Part shown: piece by piece, positions 40,556-48,758 of the stretch | How positions within the stretch are numbered: the stretch's first letter is position 1 | How the letters are laid out: every line of letters begins with the position of its first letter | DNA from: Cellulomonas sp. NTE-D12 | GTDB lineage: Bacteria; Actinomycetota; Actinomycetes; Actinomycetales; Cellulomonadaceae | Assembly: GCF_027923705.1 (NCBI RefSeq) | Contig: NZ_AP026442.1 | Location: 1,302,001 to 1,366,000 of the forward strand | DNA: 64,000 bases | Reading direction: 5' to 3' | Notes under the pieces: generated by a model | The model's input: only the letters and a program-made list of their open reading frames with translations | Database searches by the model: none | Told to the model about the DNA's origin: nothing | Translations under genes and position numbers: made by a program

Positions 40556-41638
40556 ATGACCAGCACACCGGCGATCCGGTTCGAGCACGTGCGCAAGGAG
40601 TACGGCGGCGAGGTCGCGGTCGACGACCTCACGCTCGAGGTGCGTGAGCACGAGCTGCTGGTGCTGGTCGGCCCGTCCGGCTGCGGCAAGTCGACCACGC
40701 TGCGGATGGCGAACCGTCTGGTGGAGCCCACGTCCGGCCGCATCGAGCTGGCGGGGGAGGACGTGACGCACGTGGACCCGGTGCAGCTGCGCCGGCGCAT
40801 CGGGTACGTGATCCAGGGCGTCGGGCTGTTCCCGCACCGGACCGTCGCGCAGAACGTCGCGACCGTGCCCGCGCTGCTGGGCTGGGACCGTCGTCGCACG
40901 CAGGACCGGGCCGAGCAGCTGCTGGCCCTGGTGGGGCTGGACCCCGCCCGGTACGCGCGCCGCTACCCGCACGAGCTGTCCGGCGGGGAACGGCAGCGCG
41001 TCGGCGTCGCCCGCGCTCTCGCCGCCGACCCGCCCGTGCTGCTGATGGACGAACCGTTCGGTGCGGTCGACCCGGTGGGCCGGGCGCGCCTGCAGAGCGA
41101 GTTCCTGCGGCTGCACGCCGACCTCGGCACCACCGTGGTGATGGTCACGCACGACGTCGACGAGGCGGTGCGGATGGCGGACCGGATGGTGGTGCTCAGC
41201 ACCGGTGCGCACGTGGAGCAGCTCGCCCCGCCGCTGGAGGTGGTGGCACGCCCCGCCACGGCGGCGGTCGCCGACCTGGTCGGCCGCGGACGCACGGCGA
41301 GCCTCCTGTCGCTCGGCACCCTGGAGCGGGCGGACCTCGACGAGCCGGCCTCCGCCGGGGCGACGGACGGCGCTGCCGGGCGAGGCGGTGACGAGCGGTC
41401 CGTCGGCGGCGCCGTGCCGGCCGGGGGCGGTACCGCCGCGGGTGTCGTCTCCCTCGGCGCGGGCCTCGACGAGGTGCTCGGTGCGCTGGTCGCGCTCCCG
41501 CCGGGCGCTGACGGGCAGGCGCCGTCCCTCGTCGTCGTCGACGGAGATGCCGTGGTCGGCCGGGCCGGCCCGGCCTCGGTCCAGCGCGCCCTGCACCGGC
41601 TCACCGCCCTCTCACCCGTCGGTACGCTGCCGGAGTGA
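40556..41638 (+). CDS. Osmoprotectant ABC transporter ATP-binding protein
   Basis: A 360-residue ProV/OpuCA-type ATPase. Walker A GPSGCGKST at residues 37-45, Q-loop YVIQGVGLFPHRT, signature LSGGERQRVGVARAL, Walker B LLMDEPFGAVD. After residue 260 a Gly/Ala/Asp-rich linker leads to a short C-terminal domain (SLGAGLDEVLGAL to VQRALHRL) resembling a single degenerate CBS module instead of the usual two. Works with the divergent permeases and binding protein. Overlaps the ATP-grasp gene by four bases. Confidence 0.9.
   Translation: MTSTPAIRFEHVRKEYGGEVAVDDLTLEVREHELLVLVGPSGCGKSTTLRMANRLVEPTSGRIELAGEDVTHVDPVQLRRRIGYVIQGVGLFPHRTVAQNVATVPALLGWDRRRTQDRAEQLLALVGLDPARYARRYPHELSGGERQRVGVARALAADPPVLLMDEPFGAVDPVGRARLQSEFLRLHADLGTTVVMVTHDVDEAVRMADRMVVLSTGAHVEQLAPPLEVVARPATAAVADLVGRGRTASLLSLGTLERADLDEPASAGATDGAAGRGGDERSVGGAVPAGGGTAAGVVSLGAGLDEVLGALVALPPGADGQAPSLVVVDGDAVVGRAGPASVQRALHRLTALSPVGTLPE
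41623..41628 (+). promoter_or_regulatory. -10 element of the ATP-grasp gene inside the ATPase coding end
   Basis: TACGCT ends six bases before GTG 41635. The gene may be expressed independently of the transporter ATPase it overlaps. Confidence 0.4.
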
Positions 41639-42576
41639 CCACCGTGCCCCCCAGCTCCGCCCCGGCTCGCCTCGCGATCGCCACGTGCGCCGAGCTCCCC
41701 GAGCTGGACCAGGACGATCGCCTGCTGCGCGACGCCCTCGAGGCGCGAGGCGTGGCGACGGCGGCCGTCGTCTGGGACGACCCGACGGTCGACTGGTCGG
41801 CGTACCCCACCGTGCTCATCCGGTCGACGTGGGACTACACCGACCGCGCGCGTCAGTTCGCCGACTGGACCCGCCGGGTGGAGCACTCGTCGGCGCTGCT
41901 GAACCCCGCCGAGGTGGTGGCGTGGAACATCGACAAGACCTACCTGCGCGACCTCGAGCAGCGTGGCCTGCCCATCGTCCCGACCATCTGGCTCGACCCC
42001 GAACGCAACATGGACGCCCGCGCCATCCACACCCGGTTCCCGGCGTTCGGTGACTTCGTCATCAAGCCGACCGTCAGCGCCGGCTCGCGCGACACCGGTC
42101 GCTACGAGGCCGGCGACACGCCGTCGCGGATGCTGGCGATCACCCATGCGAAGAACCTGCTCGGGGTCGGTCGGCACGTGATGCTGCAGCGCTACCTGCG
42201 CCAGGTCGACACCGTCGGGGAGACCGCCCTGGTGTACGTCGACGGGCAGTTCAGCCACGCCGTGCGCAAGAGCGCGCTGCTCGCGGGGCCGTACCGCCGC
42301 GAGGAGACGGAGGGGGTGCTGTACCGACGCGAGCGGATGGCGCCGCGCGACGCCTCCGAGGCGGAGCGTGCCGTGGCCGACCGGGTGATGGCGACCATCG
42401 CGGAGGTCTTCCCCGGCCTCGACCGTCCGCTGCTCTACGCCCGGGTGGACCTGATCCCGGACGACGAGGGCAAGCCGGTGATCCTCGAGGTCGAGCTGAT
42501 CGAGCCGTCGCTCTTCCTCGAGCACGCGCCCGGGTCCGCGGAGCTGCTGGCTGCGGCGGTGGAGGCACGCCTCTGA
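41635..42576 (+). CDS. ATP-grasp domain protein (RimK/DcsG-like)
   Basis: A 313-residue carboxylate-amine ligase-fold protein. IRSTWDYTDRARQFADW and NIDKTYLRDLEQRGLPIVPT are characteristic of the group containing the D-cycloserine enzyme DcsG. FVIKPTVSAGSRDTGRY is the ATP-binding strand, VMLQRYLRQVDTVGETALVYVDG and ARVDLIPDDEG complete the metal and nucleotide site. No other biosynthetic genes lie nearby, so the substrates are unknown. GTG start overlaps the previous stop. Confidence 0.8.
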   Translation: MTTVPPSSAPARLAIATCAELPELDQDDRLLRDALEARGVATAAVVWDDPTVDWSAYPTVLIRSTWDYTDRARQFADWTRRVEHSSALLNPAEVVAWNIDKTYLRDLEQRGLPIVPTIWLDPERNMDARAIHTRFPAFGDFVIKPTVSAGSRDTGRYEAGDTPSRMLAITHAKNLLGVGRHVMLQRYLRQVDTVGETALVYVDGQFSHAVRKSALLAGPYRREETEGVLYRRERMAPRDASEAERAVADRVMATIAEVFPGLDRPLLYARVDLIPDDEGKPVILEVELIEPSLFLEHAPGSAELLAAAVEARL

Positions 42577-42715
42577 GGCCGTCCGCCCTCGGCTGCTGAG
42601 GGTGGGCCGGGTCGGCCGACGGGGGACCGCCGAGTGGTCCGCCGGGGCGGACCGCCGTCCGGCACCCGCTACACTTTCCGTCGGTCCTCGCCGCTGCGGC
42701 GGCGCGGAGACCGTG

Positions 42716-42791
42716 GTGGCTATAGCTCAGTTGGTAGAGCACCTGGTTGTGGTCCAGGGGGTCGCGGGTTCAAGTCCCGTTAGCCACCCCA
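42716..42791 (+). tRNA. tRNA-His (anticodon GTG)
   Basis: Acceptor GTGGCTA/TAGCCAC with an encoded extra G at 42715 pairing with C73, as required in tRNA-His. The anticodon stem CCTGG/CCAGG encloses TTGTGGT. CCA is encoded (42789-42791). TACACT at 42670-42675 may be the -10. Confidence 0.96.
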
Positions 42792-42795
42792 GCGC

Positions 42796-42828
42796 GAAGG
42801 GCGCCGACCTGCGAGGTCGGCGCCCTTC
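42796..42828. terminator. Strong hairpin between tRNA-His and orn
   Basis: GAAGGGCGCCGACCT (42796-42810) is perfectly complementary to 42814-42828, loop GCG. Fifteen pairs; serves convergent transcripts. Confidence 0.88.
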
Positions 42829-42870
42829 GTCGTCCCGTGCGGCGCGGGTCGGGGCGCGGTGCCCGGGAGG

Positions 42871-43518
42871 TCAGGCGCTGGTCCCACCCGCCACGGACGG
42901 GCTGGCCAGCACCTCGGCGGCGATGCGTCGCGCCGTGGCCGAGTCCGGTCCCGGTGCGGCGGGCAGGAGCGCCGCACGGTAGTAGCGCAGCTCGTCGATG
43001 CTCTCGAGGATGTCGGCCAGCGCACGGTGGCCGCCCTGCTTGGCGGGCGAGGCGAAGTACACCCGCGGGTACCAGCGGCGGGCGAGCTCCTTGATCGACG
43101 ACACGTCGATCACCCGGTAGTGCAGGTGCCCGACGAGCTCCGGCATGTCCCGGTCGAGGAACGTCTTGTCGGTCCCGACGGAGTTGCCCGCCAGCGGAGC
43201 CTTGCCCGGCTCGGGCACCCACGTGCGCACGTAGTCCATGACCGTCTCCTGCGCCTGCTGGAGGGTCACCCCGGTGCTCAGCGCCTCGAGCAGCCCGGAC
43301 GTCGTGTGCATCGTGCGCACGAAGTCGCCCATGGCCTCGACCGACTCCGGCGGCGGTGCGATCACCACGTCCACGCCCTCGCCGAGCACGCGCAGCTCGG
43401 AGTCCGTCACCACTGCCGCCACCTCGACCAAGGCGTCCCGTCGCAGGTCGAGGCCGGTCATCTCGCAGTCGATCCAGACGATCCGGTCGGAGCTGCCGTT
43501 GGCGGGGGTGCTGGTCAC
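42871..43518 (-). CDS. orn: Oligoribonuclease
   Basis: A 215-residue DEDDh exonuclease degrading 2-5 nt RNA and linear dinucleotides. IVWIDCEMTGLD gives Asp17 and Glu19; GNSVGTDKTFLDRDMPEL the third acidic site; HRALADILESI the final His/Asp. GTG 43518 follows a TAGGCT hexamer (43531-43526) by seven bases. Single copy, essential or near-essential in many actinobacteria. Confidence 0.95.
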   Translation of the reverse strand: MTSTPANGSSDRIVWIDCEMTGLDLRRDALVEVAAVVTDSELRVLGEGVDVVIAPPPESVEAMGDFVRTMHTTSGLLEALSTGVTLQQAQETVMDYVRTWVPEPGKAPLAGNSVGTDKTFLDRDMPELVGHLHYRVIDVSSIKELARRWYPRVYFASPAKQGGHRALADILESIDELRYYRAALLPAAPGPDSATARRIAAEVLASPSVAGGTSA

Positions 43519-43525
43519 GGGGGTC

Positions 43526-43531
43526 AGCCTA
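43526..43531 (-). promoter_or_regulatory. -10 element of orn
   Basis: TAGGCT on the minus strand, seven bases before the orn GTG; no Shine-Dalgarno match in the gap. Confidence 0.5.
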
Positions 43532-43604
43532 GATCGGGCCGCCCACCTGGACCGTCGCGCGACGGTGCGGGGCGGCGACGCTGCGCCCACTCGCGCCGGC
43601 CCGG

Positions 43605-43883
43605 CTAGCGGTGCCGGTGGGGCTCCTCGGCGGCGCGGGCCTCCGCGTCGTGACCCGGGAGCGTGGACGCGGCCCACGCGGCGCACGGCACGACCAGGGC
43701 GACGCCGGCGGCCGCCCACGCGGCAGCGCCGGAGGTCGTGCCCGCCCACTGCAGCACGCCCCAGGTGCCGCCGCCGGCGGCGAGCCCCAGCCCGGCGCGT
43801 TCCGCCCAGGTGGTCAGCACGCTGCGCAGGTGCCGTCCGGTCGGGAGGGACGCATGGGGCGGAGGCGCGCCGTGCCGACCCAT
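43605..43883 (-). CDS. Small membrane protein of unknown function
   Basis: A 92-residue protein: about 28 hydrophilic residues with several histidines and arginines, then a hydrophobic region that can form two short spans (LGLAAGGGTWGVLQWA and AAWAAAGVALVVPCAAWAAS), and a charged tail EARAAEEPHRHR. ATG 43883 with AAGGA 10 bases upstream. No family recognised; the long unbroken hydrophobic pattern in this frame is the main support. The gap from 43884 to 44017 holds nothing that I recognise. Confidence 0.55.
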   Translation of the reverse strand: MGRHGAPPPHASLPTGRHLRSVLTTWAERAGLGLAAGGGTWGVLQWAGTTSGAAAWAAAGVALVVPCAAWAASTLPGHDAEARAAEEPHRHR

Positions 43884-44017
43884 CCGTGCCGTCCTTCCCG
43901 GGACTCGTGGGCCGCGGTGCCACCTCTGCGAGGTGTGTCGACGGCGCGGCCAGGCGCCATGGTGGCACGCCGCGGACGGTCGCACGTCCCGGGCCGTCGC
44001 GGGCCGTGCACGACGAA

Positions 44018-44056
44018 GGGCGCGGTCCCTGCCCTCGTCGGGAAGGGACCGCGCCC
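44018..44056 (-). terminator. Hairpin downstream of the 53-codon gene
   Basis: GGGCGCGGTCCCT (44018-44030) pairs perfectly with AGGGACCGCGCCC (44044-44056); loop 13 bases. On the minus strand TTCGTCG follows. Confidence 0.75.
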
Positions 44057-44085
44057 CTCGTGCGCTGCCTCGTCGTGCGGTGCCG

Positions 44086-44247
44086 TCAGCGAGACGCCGC
44101 GGCCGGCGGGTGGCCGGTGCGACGACCGGGCCTCGCGCCGCCTTGTGCACGTCTGGGCACCGTGCGGGCACGGCGCGCCGCGGAGGCACGCGCGATGCGC
44201 TCGGCGTGGTCGAAGCAGATCAGCTGGTAGGTGGTCTCGGGCAGCAT
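44086..44247 (-). CDS. Small basic protein, 53 residues
   Basis: Begins MLPETTYQLICFDHAERIAR and continues as a very basic, Arg- and Ala-rich tail (RRARTVPRRAQGG, RPGRRTGHPP). A textbook AGGAGG stands six bases before ATG 44247, one of the best ribosome-binding sites in the window. The downstream hairpin at 44018-44056 fits a monocistronic unit. I do not recognise a family. The amphipathic N-terminus plus basic tail would suit a nucleic-acid- or protein-binding microprotein, which is speculation. Confidence 0.55.
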   Translation of the reverse strand: MLPETTYQLICFDHAERIARASAARRARTVPRRAQGGARPGRRTGHPPAAASR

Positions 44248-44400
44248 GGACGCCTCCTGGGCGCGACGAGGCAGCCCCGTGCGAGGGGGCGACCGGTGAG
44301 GTGGACGTGATCTACGACACCACAGCGCCGTCGGGCGGTCACGGCATTTACGGCGCCCGGTGACCGCACCCGACGGGTGGGCGACCTGCTCGTCCTGCGG

Positions 44401-44473
44401 TGCCCCCGCCCGGATTCGAACCGGGAACCGACGGATTAGAAGGCCGTTGCTCTGTCCGTTGAGCTACGGGGGC
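44401..44473 (-). tRNA. tRNA-Arg (anticodon TCT)
   Basis: A 73-base tRNA: acceptor GCCCCCG/CGGGGGC, anticodon loop CTTCTAA, T-arm CCGGTTCGAATCCGG. The anticodon stem has one C-T mismatch at its loop-closing pair. CCA not encoded. Confidence 0.94.
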
Positions 44474-44601
44474 GGGCCGGTCGTCCGGCGCAGCCATCGT
44501 ACGAGGCCCGGAGGCGGCTCCGGAGCGGCCGGCCCGGCTGGTGGTCGTTCACCCGCGCGCCGCGTTTGTGCAGGTCATCAGTGGGACACGAGAATGGGGG
44601 C

Positions 44602-46317
44602 GTGAGCGCGCAGCCCGGCACCGCGCCGGCGCACCCCTCGTCGCACGGGGGAGGCCGGCATGCCGGCGACGATCCGCGCTCGATGCTGGCCCGTCCGCTG
44701 GCGGCGACGTCGCTGCTGGACGCCGTCCGGGACCTGCACCGCGACGTCGAGGCGACGTCGTTCCCGCTCGACCTGCCGGGTGCGGAGCCCGCGCGGACGT
44801 CACGCACGAGGCTGGTGGACCAGCTGGGCGAGCACCTGGTCCCTCGGCTGACGGAGCTCTCGGCACCCGCGGTGGTCGTGGTGTCCGGCTCGACCGGCGC
44901 CGGCAAGTCCACGCTGGTGAACTCGCTGGTCGGCACCGAGGTCAGCGCGGCCGGCGTGCTGCGGCCGACCACCAGACGCCCCGTGCTGGTGCACAACCCG
45001 GACGACGCCGACCTGCTGTCCCACCACCCGGTGCTGGAGTCGGTCGAGGTCGTCGCGCACGAGTCGGTGCCTCGCGGCATCGCGGTGCTGGACGCCCCGG
45101 ACCTCGACTCGGTGCTCGAGTCGAACCGGGAGTCCGCCCACCGCCTGCTCGAGGCCGCGGACCTGTGGCTGTTCGTCACCACCGCCGCCCGTTACGGCGA
45201 CGCGCTGCCCTGGCGGGTGCTGCAGGACGCGGTCGAACGGCAGACCACCATCGCGATGGTCCTCAACCGGGTCGCCCCCGAGTCCTTGCCGGAGGTGCGC
45301 GGGGACCTGCTGGAGCGCCTGCGGGCCCACGGACTGCAGGGGGCACCGCTCTTCGTCGTGCCGGACGTCGGTCCGCACGAGGGCGTCCTGCCACCGGCCG
45401 TCGTGGCGCCGATCCGCCGGTGGCTGACGATGCTCGCGGGCCCCGACCGGGCGCGCACGGTGGTCGCGCGAACCCTGCGCGGGGCGCTGGAGGCCCTCCG
45501 GCCGTGGGTCGACGAGCTGGCTGACGCCGTGCAGGAGCAGGCGGACGCCGCGGCGGCCATCGGTGCACGGCTCGACGACGCCGTCGTCGCACCCGGCCGC
45601 CGGGCCCGCGAGCACGTGGCCGGCGGTGCGGTGGCCGACGGAGCCGTCCGGGCGCGCTGGGCCGAGCTGACCGCCTCCGGGGCGCCCCTCGCGGGCGTCG
45701 TCAGGCGCTCCGGCCGGGTGCGCGGCTCGTCGCGGACGGCGCGCGCTCGGGAGGCGGCCGTTGCGCCGCTGCTGCGTGACCTCGTCACGACGGTCACGTC
45801 CGTCCTGGTCGCCGCGGGTGAACGAGGTCAGGACGCCGTCCACGCCGCGCTGGTGGACGAGCACGCGCCGGCCGGCTCGGCCTCGGTGGCGGCGGTCCTG
45901 GGCGGTGACGACGGCGTCGACGAGCGGATCGCCGCGGCGCAGCAGGCCGCGCGCGGCTGGGTGGCCCAGGGCGAGCGCGCCCTGCACGCAGCCCTGGCTG
46001 CCGAGGCTCATGAGGGCGCCGGCGCGTCGCGGCGTCGTCGGCGCGTCCGCCGCGTCGTCGGAGATCCGGTGCTGGCCGCCGTGGCGCTGACGGGAGCGGC
46101 CGGCGTCGGCGGGGCCGAGGAGCTCCTGAGCGCTCTGCTGGGCGGAACCGGCGCGGCCGTCGTGGAGAACCTGCGCGGGCAGCTGTCGGTGCTCGCCGCC
46201 AACCAGGTGGACCTCGAGCGCGCCGCGGTGGACGCGGTGCTGCGGCAGCGTGACCTCGCGGCCGACGCCGCCAGCACGTTGCGGCTGCGCCTCGCCGTGC
46301 TCAAGGCGTTGACGTGA
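44602..46317 (+). CDS. Dynamin-like GTPase, pair 1 member A
   Basis: A 571-residue large GTPase of the bacterial dynamin type. G1 P-loop GSTGAGKS at residues 96-103, G2 region GVLRPTTRRPVLVH, G3 VLDAPDLDSV. The G4 position reads VLNRVAP and lacks the aspartate of the N/TKxD guanine motif. About 300 residues of mostly helical, Arg/Ala-rich sequence follow, with a hydrophobic stretch near residues 495-530 (DPVLAAVALTGAAGVGGAEELL) that could be a membrane-insertion paddle. GTG 44602 lies six bases after GAGAAT. Overlaps member B by four bases. Functional relatives may be IniA or DynA/B, judged only by architecture. Confidence 0.82.
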   Translation: MSAQPGTAPAHPSSHGGGRHAGDDPRSMLARPLAATSLLDAVRDLHRDVEATSFPLDLPGAEPARTSRTRLVDQLGEHLVPRLTELSAPAVVVVSGSTGAGKSTLVNSLVGTEVSAAGVLRPTTRRPVLVHNPDDADLLSHHPVLESVEVVAHESVPRGIAVLDAPDLDSVLESNRESAHRLLEAADLWLFVTTAARYGDALPWRVLQDAVERQTTIAMVLNRVAPESLPEVRGDLLERLRAHGLQGAPLFVVPDVGPHEGVLPPAVVAPIRRWLTMLAGPDRARTVVARTLRGALEALRPWVDELADAVQEQADAAAAIGARLDDAVVAPGRRAREHVAGGAVADGAVRARWAELTASGAPLAGVVRRSGRVRGSSRTARAREAAVAPLLRDLVTTVTSVLVAAGERGQDAVHAALVDEHAPAGSASVAAVLGGDDGVDERIAAAQQAARGWVAQGERALHAALAAEAHEGAGASRRRRRVRRVVGDPVLAAVALTGAAGVGGAEELLSALLGGTGAAVVENLRGQLSVLAANQVDLERAAVDAVLRQRDLAADAASTLRLRLAVLKALT

Positions 46318-47867
46318 ACGGCACCCCCGCCCTTCCGGACCAGCCGCCTCCCGCCACGGCCGGACCTGCGGCGAACCCGGACACCGCGTCGACGCTGCAG
46401 GGTGAGCAGACCGCAGCCCTGCGTCGGCGGGCGGACGCGCTGGAGGAGGCCGTCCGGCGGGCCGGTGAGCGGGTGGACCCGGAGGTCGCGGAGCAGGTGC
46501 TGGCGGTGCTCGGACGGGTGCGGGAGCGGCTGCTGCTCGGCGTGGACCACACGGTGGTGGCGCTCGCGGGCGGTACCGGTTCGGGCAAGTCGAGCCTGTT
46601 CAACGCGGTCGCCGGCCTCCAGTTCGCCGAGGTCGGCGTACGTCGCCCCACCACGTCCCGGGTGACCGCCTGCGTCTGGGGGATGGGCAGCGGTCCGCTG
46701 CTGCAGTGGCTGGGGGTGGACCCGGACGACCGCATCGAGCGCGAGAGCCTGCTCGACGGCGAGCACGAGGCGGCGCTGCGCGGCCTGGTGCTGCTGGACC
46801 TGCCGGACCACGACTCGGTCTCCCCGGAGCACCGCGCCGTCGTCGACCGGGTGCTGCCCCAGGCCGACATGCTGGTGTGGGTGGTGGACCCGCAGAAGTA
46901 CGCGGACGACGCCCTGCACGCCGGTTACCTGCGGCGGCTCGTCGGTCACGAGGCCGCGATGGCGGTGCTGCTCAACCAGGTGGACACCGTCCAGCCCGCG
47001 CTCCGCGACGGCCTCGCCGCCGACGTCGAACGCCTGCTGGTCGAGGACGGGCTGCGCGGCGTGCCGGTGACCCAGGTGTCGGCCCGTACCGGCGAGGGCG
47101 TGCAGGAGGTCCGCACGGAGCTCGCCCGCATGGTCGCGCAGCGCTCCTTGGCGGCGCGGCGCGCGGACGCCGAGCTCGACGGTGCCGCGAGGCTGCTGTC
47201 CGGACAGCTCGCGCCCGCCGAGCCCGAACCTGCTCGGCTCGCCGTCGCCCCGGTGGTCGAGACGCTGGCGGCCGCGGTGGGGCTCGACGCGGTCGCCGAT
47301 GCCGTCGCGGCCCTCGTCCGCGGCGCGTCTTGGTCAGCACCGACGTTCGGTCCCGTGCCCCTGGACTCGGTCGCCCAGGCGCGCTCCGGGTGGATCGAGC
47401 ACGCCACGGCGGGACTGCCGGCGCGGTGGGCCCGCGACGTGCACGAGCGGGTGGCGACGGACGCCGAGCTCGGCCTCGCGCTGACGGACGCCCTGGCGGG
47501 GGTCACCGTGACCGCTCGACGTTCCCGCTGGGCGGCCGCTCTCACCGCGCTGGCCGTGCTGCTCGGCCTCGCCGCCGTGATCGCGGCGGCCGTGGGCCTC
47601 GGCGAATGGCTCGGCGGCAGGTCCGTCGACGGCTGGGCGCTTCCCTCGGCCGCGGCGACGGCCCTGGCAGCCGTGCTGGCCAGGTTGGGAGCGACGGCCG
47701 TGCGCCGCGCCGCGGCCGGCCGACGCGCGGCCGCCGTCGTGGCCGACGGACGGGCGTCCATCGAGGGCACCGCGCGCGCCCGGCTGGTGGTCCCGGCGCA
47801 GCAGGTGATTGCCGAGCACCGGCGCACCCGTGAGCTGGTCGCCTCGGCGCGGTCGCTCGACGACTGA
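46314..47867 (+). CDS. Dynamin-like GTPase with C-terminal membrane spans, pair 1 member B
   Basis: A 517-residue protein. P-loop GGTGSGKS at residues 86-93, G2 GVRRPTTSRVTA, G3 LLDLPDHDSV, and a well-formed G4 LLNQVD. VSARTGEGVQEV is a typical G5 SAK-like region. Two hydrophobic spans near residues 405-460 (ALTALAVLLGLAAVIAAAVG and PSAAATALAAVLARLG) anchor the C-terminus, leaving the GTPase domain cytoplasmic. GTG start inside the stop of member A. The pair is presumably a heteromeric complex. Confidence 0.85.
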   Translation: MNGTPALPDQPPPATAGPAANPDTASTLQGEQTAALRRRADALEEAVRRAGERVDPEVAEQVLAVLGRVRERLLLGVDHTVVALAGGTGSGKSSLFNAVAGLQFAEVGVRRPTTSRVTACVWGMGSGPLLQWLGVDPDDRIERESLLDGEHEAALRGLVLLDLPDHDSVSPEHRAVVDRVLPQADMLVWVVDPQKYADDALHAGYLRRLVGHEAAMAVLLNQVDTVQPALRDGLAADVERLLVEDGLRGVPVTQVSARTGEGVQEVRTELARMVAQRSLAARRADAELDGAARLLSGQLAPAEPEPARLAVAPVVETLAAAVGLDAVADAVAALVRGASWSAPTFGPVPLDSVAQARSGWIEHATAGLPARWARDVHERVATDAELGLALTDALAGVTVTARRSRWAAALTALAVLLGLAAVIAAAVGLGEWLGGRSVDGWALPSAAATALAAVLARLGATAVRRAAAGRRAAAVVADGRASIEGTARARLVVPAQQVIAEHRRTRELVASARSLDD

Positions 47868-47998
47868 ACCGCCCACAGTCCCGGTCTGCCGCCCGTCGTC
47901 GTCGGCCTGCGTTCCCGCGGGCTACGGGTGCCGCGCGCCGAGGGCAGCCTGCCGCCACGCGCCCCGCCACCGTCGGGGCCTCGGCGATGGAGGTACCG

Positions 47999-48583
47999 AT
48001 GAGCACGCAGTCGACCCTGACGATCACCGGCTGGCTGGGATCGGACGTGAAGTACTCGCCCGGCGGCGACGGGGCGGTCCCGTACGCCTGGTTCCGGCTC
48101 GGCGCCACCCGCCGGTTCTACGACCGCGCCTCGGGGGAGTGGCGGGACGCCGCGACCCAGTGGTTCACGGTCAAGGTGTGGCGGCACGTCGCGGCGAACG
48201 TCGCGCAGTCGCTGCGCAAGGGTGACCCGGTGCTGGTGCACGGCAGGTTCGCCACGGACGAGTGGACCGGTCCGGACGGACCGCGGACGACGCTGGTCAT
48301 CGAGGCCGATGCGCTGGGTCCGGACCTGACGTTCGGCAGCTCTCACTTCGCACGGACCGTCAGCCCCGGCCGTGACCAGACGCCGGAGGGAGCGCCCGCC
48401 GACCTGAGCGGGTTGGCCGAGCTCGACGACGAGGCGCAGCCGGACGCCGCACCGGCGGAGCCGGACGGCGTGGCGGGGGCGCTGGGGCGCGCGTCCTCCG
48501 TCGAGGTGGAACCGGCGGACGCGGCCGACGAGCCCGACGAGGACCTGTCGATGGCCGCCCTCACGCTGGCCGGGAGCAGGTGA
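47999..48583 (+). CDS. ssb: Single-stranded DNA-binding protein (secondary SSB)
   Basis: A 194-residue protein with an N-terminal OB fold (residues 1-110: LTITGWLGSDVKYSPGG, VPYAWFRLGATRRFYD, KGDPVLVHGRF). The C-terminal 80 residues are acidic and Ala-rich but end DEDLSMAALTLAGSR, without the DDxPF tip that recruits partner proteins in the main replicative SSB. It is therefore probably a paralogue such as SsbB. GGAGG is five bases before ATG 47999. Sits between the two GTPase pairs. Confidence 0.88.
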   Translation: MSTQSTLTITGWLGSDVKYSPGGDGAVPYAWFRLGATRRFYDRASGEWRDAATQWFTVKVWRHVAANVAQSLRKGDPVLVHGRFATDEWTGPDGPRTTLVIEADALGPDLTFGSSHFARTVSPGRDQTPEGAPADLSGLAELDDEAQPDAAPAEPDGVAGALGRASSVEVEPADAADEPDEDLSMAALTLAGSR

Positions 48584-48588
48584 TCGCC

Positions 48589-48758
48589 TAGGCTGGTGCA
48601 CCGGCACCCGGCGACGACGCAGCGGCGCCGGCCCGCTCACAGCGTGGCCGGCCTGCTGCGACCCGCGCGGAGCACTGCGCGGGCGACGGCCCGGGGAGCC
48701 ACCGCCGGCGGCGAGATCCCGCGCCGGCCACCCGAGCAGCGGAGCGGACAGCAGGCCA
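48589..48758 (+). promoter_or_regulatory. Promoter and 5' leader of ettA
   Basis: TAGGCT at 48589-48594 would start a transcript near 48601, leaving a leader of about 158 bases before the ettA GTG. The leader contains CCCGCGC/GCGCGGG around 48661-48681 and several other G-C stems. A frame from GTG 48596 stays open to the TGA at 48762-48764 in ettA, but has no initiation signal. No known riboswitch pattern is recognised. Confidence 0.4.
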
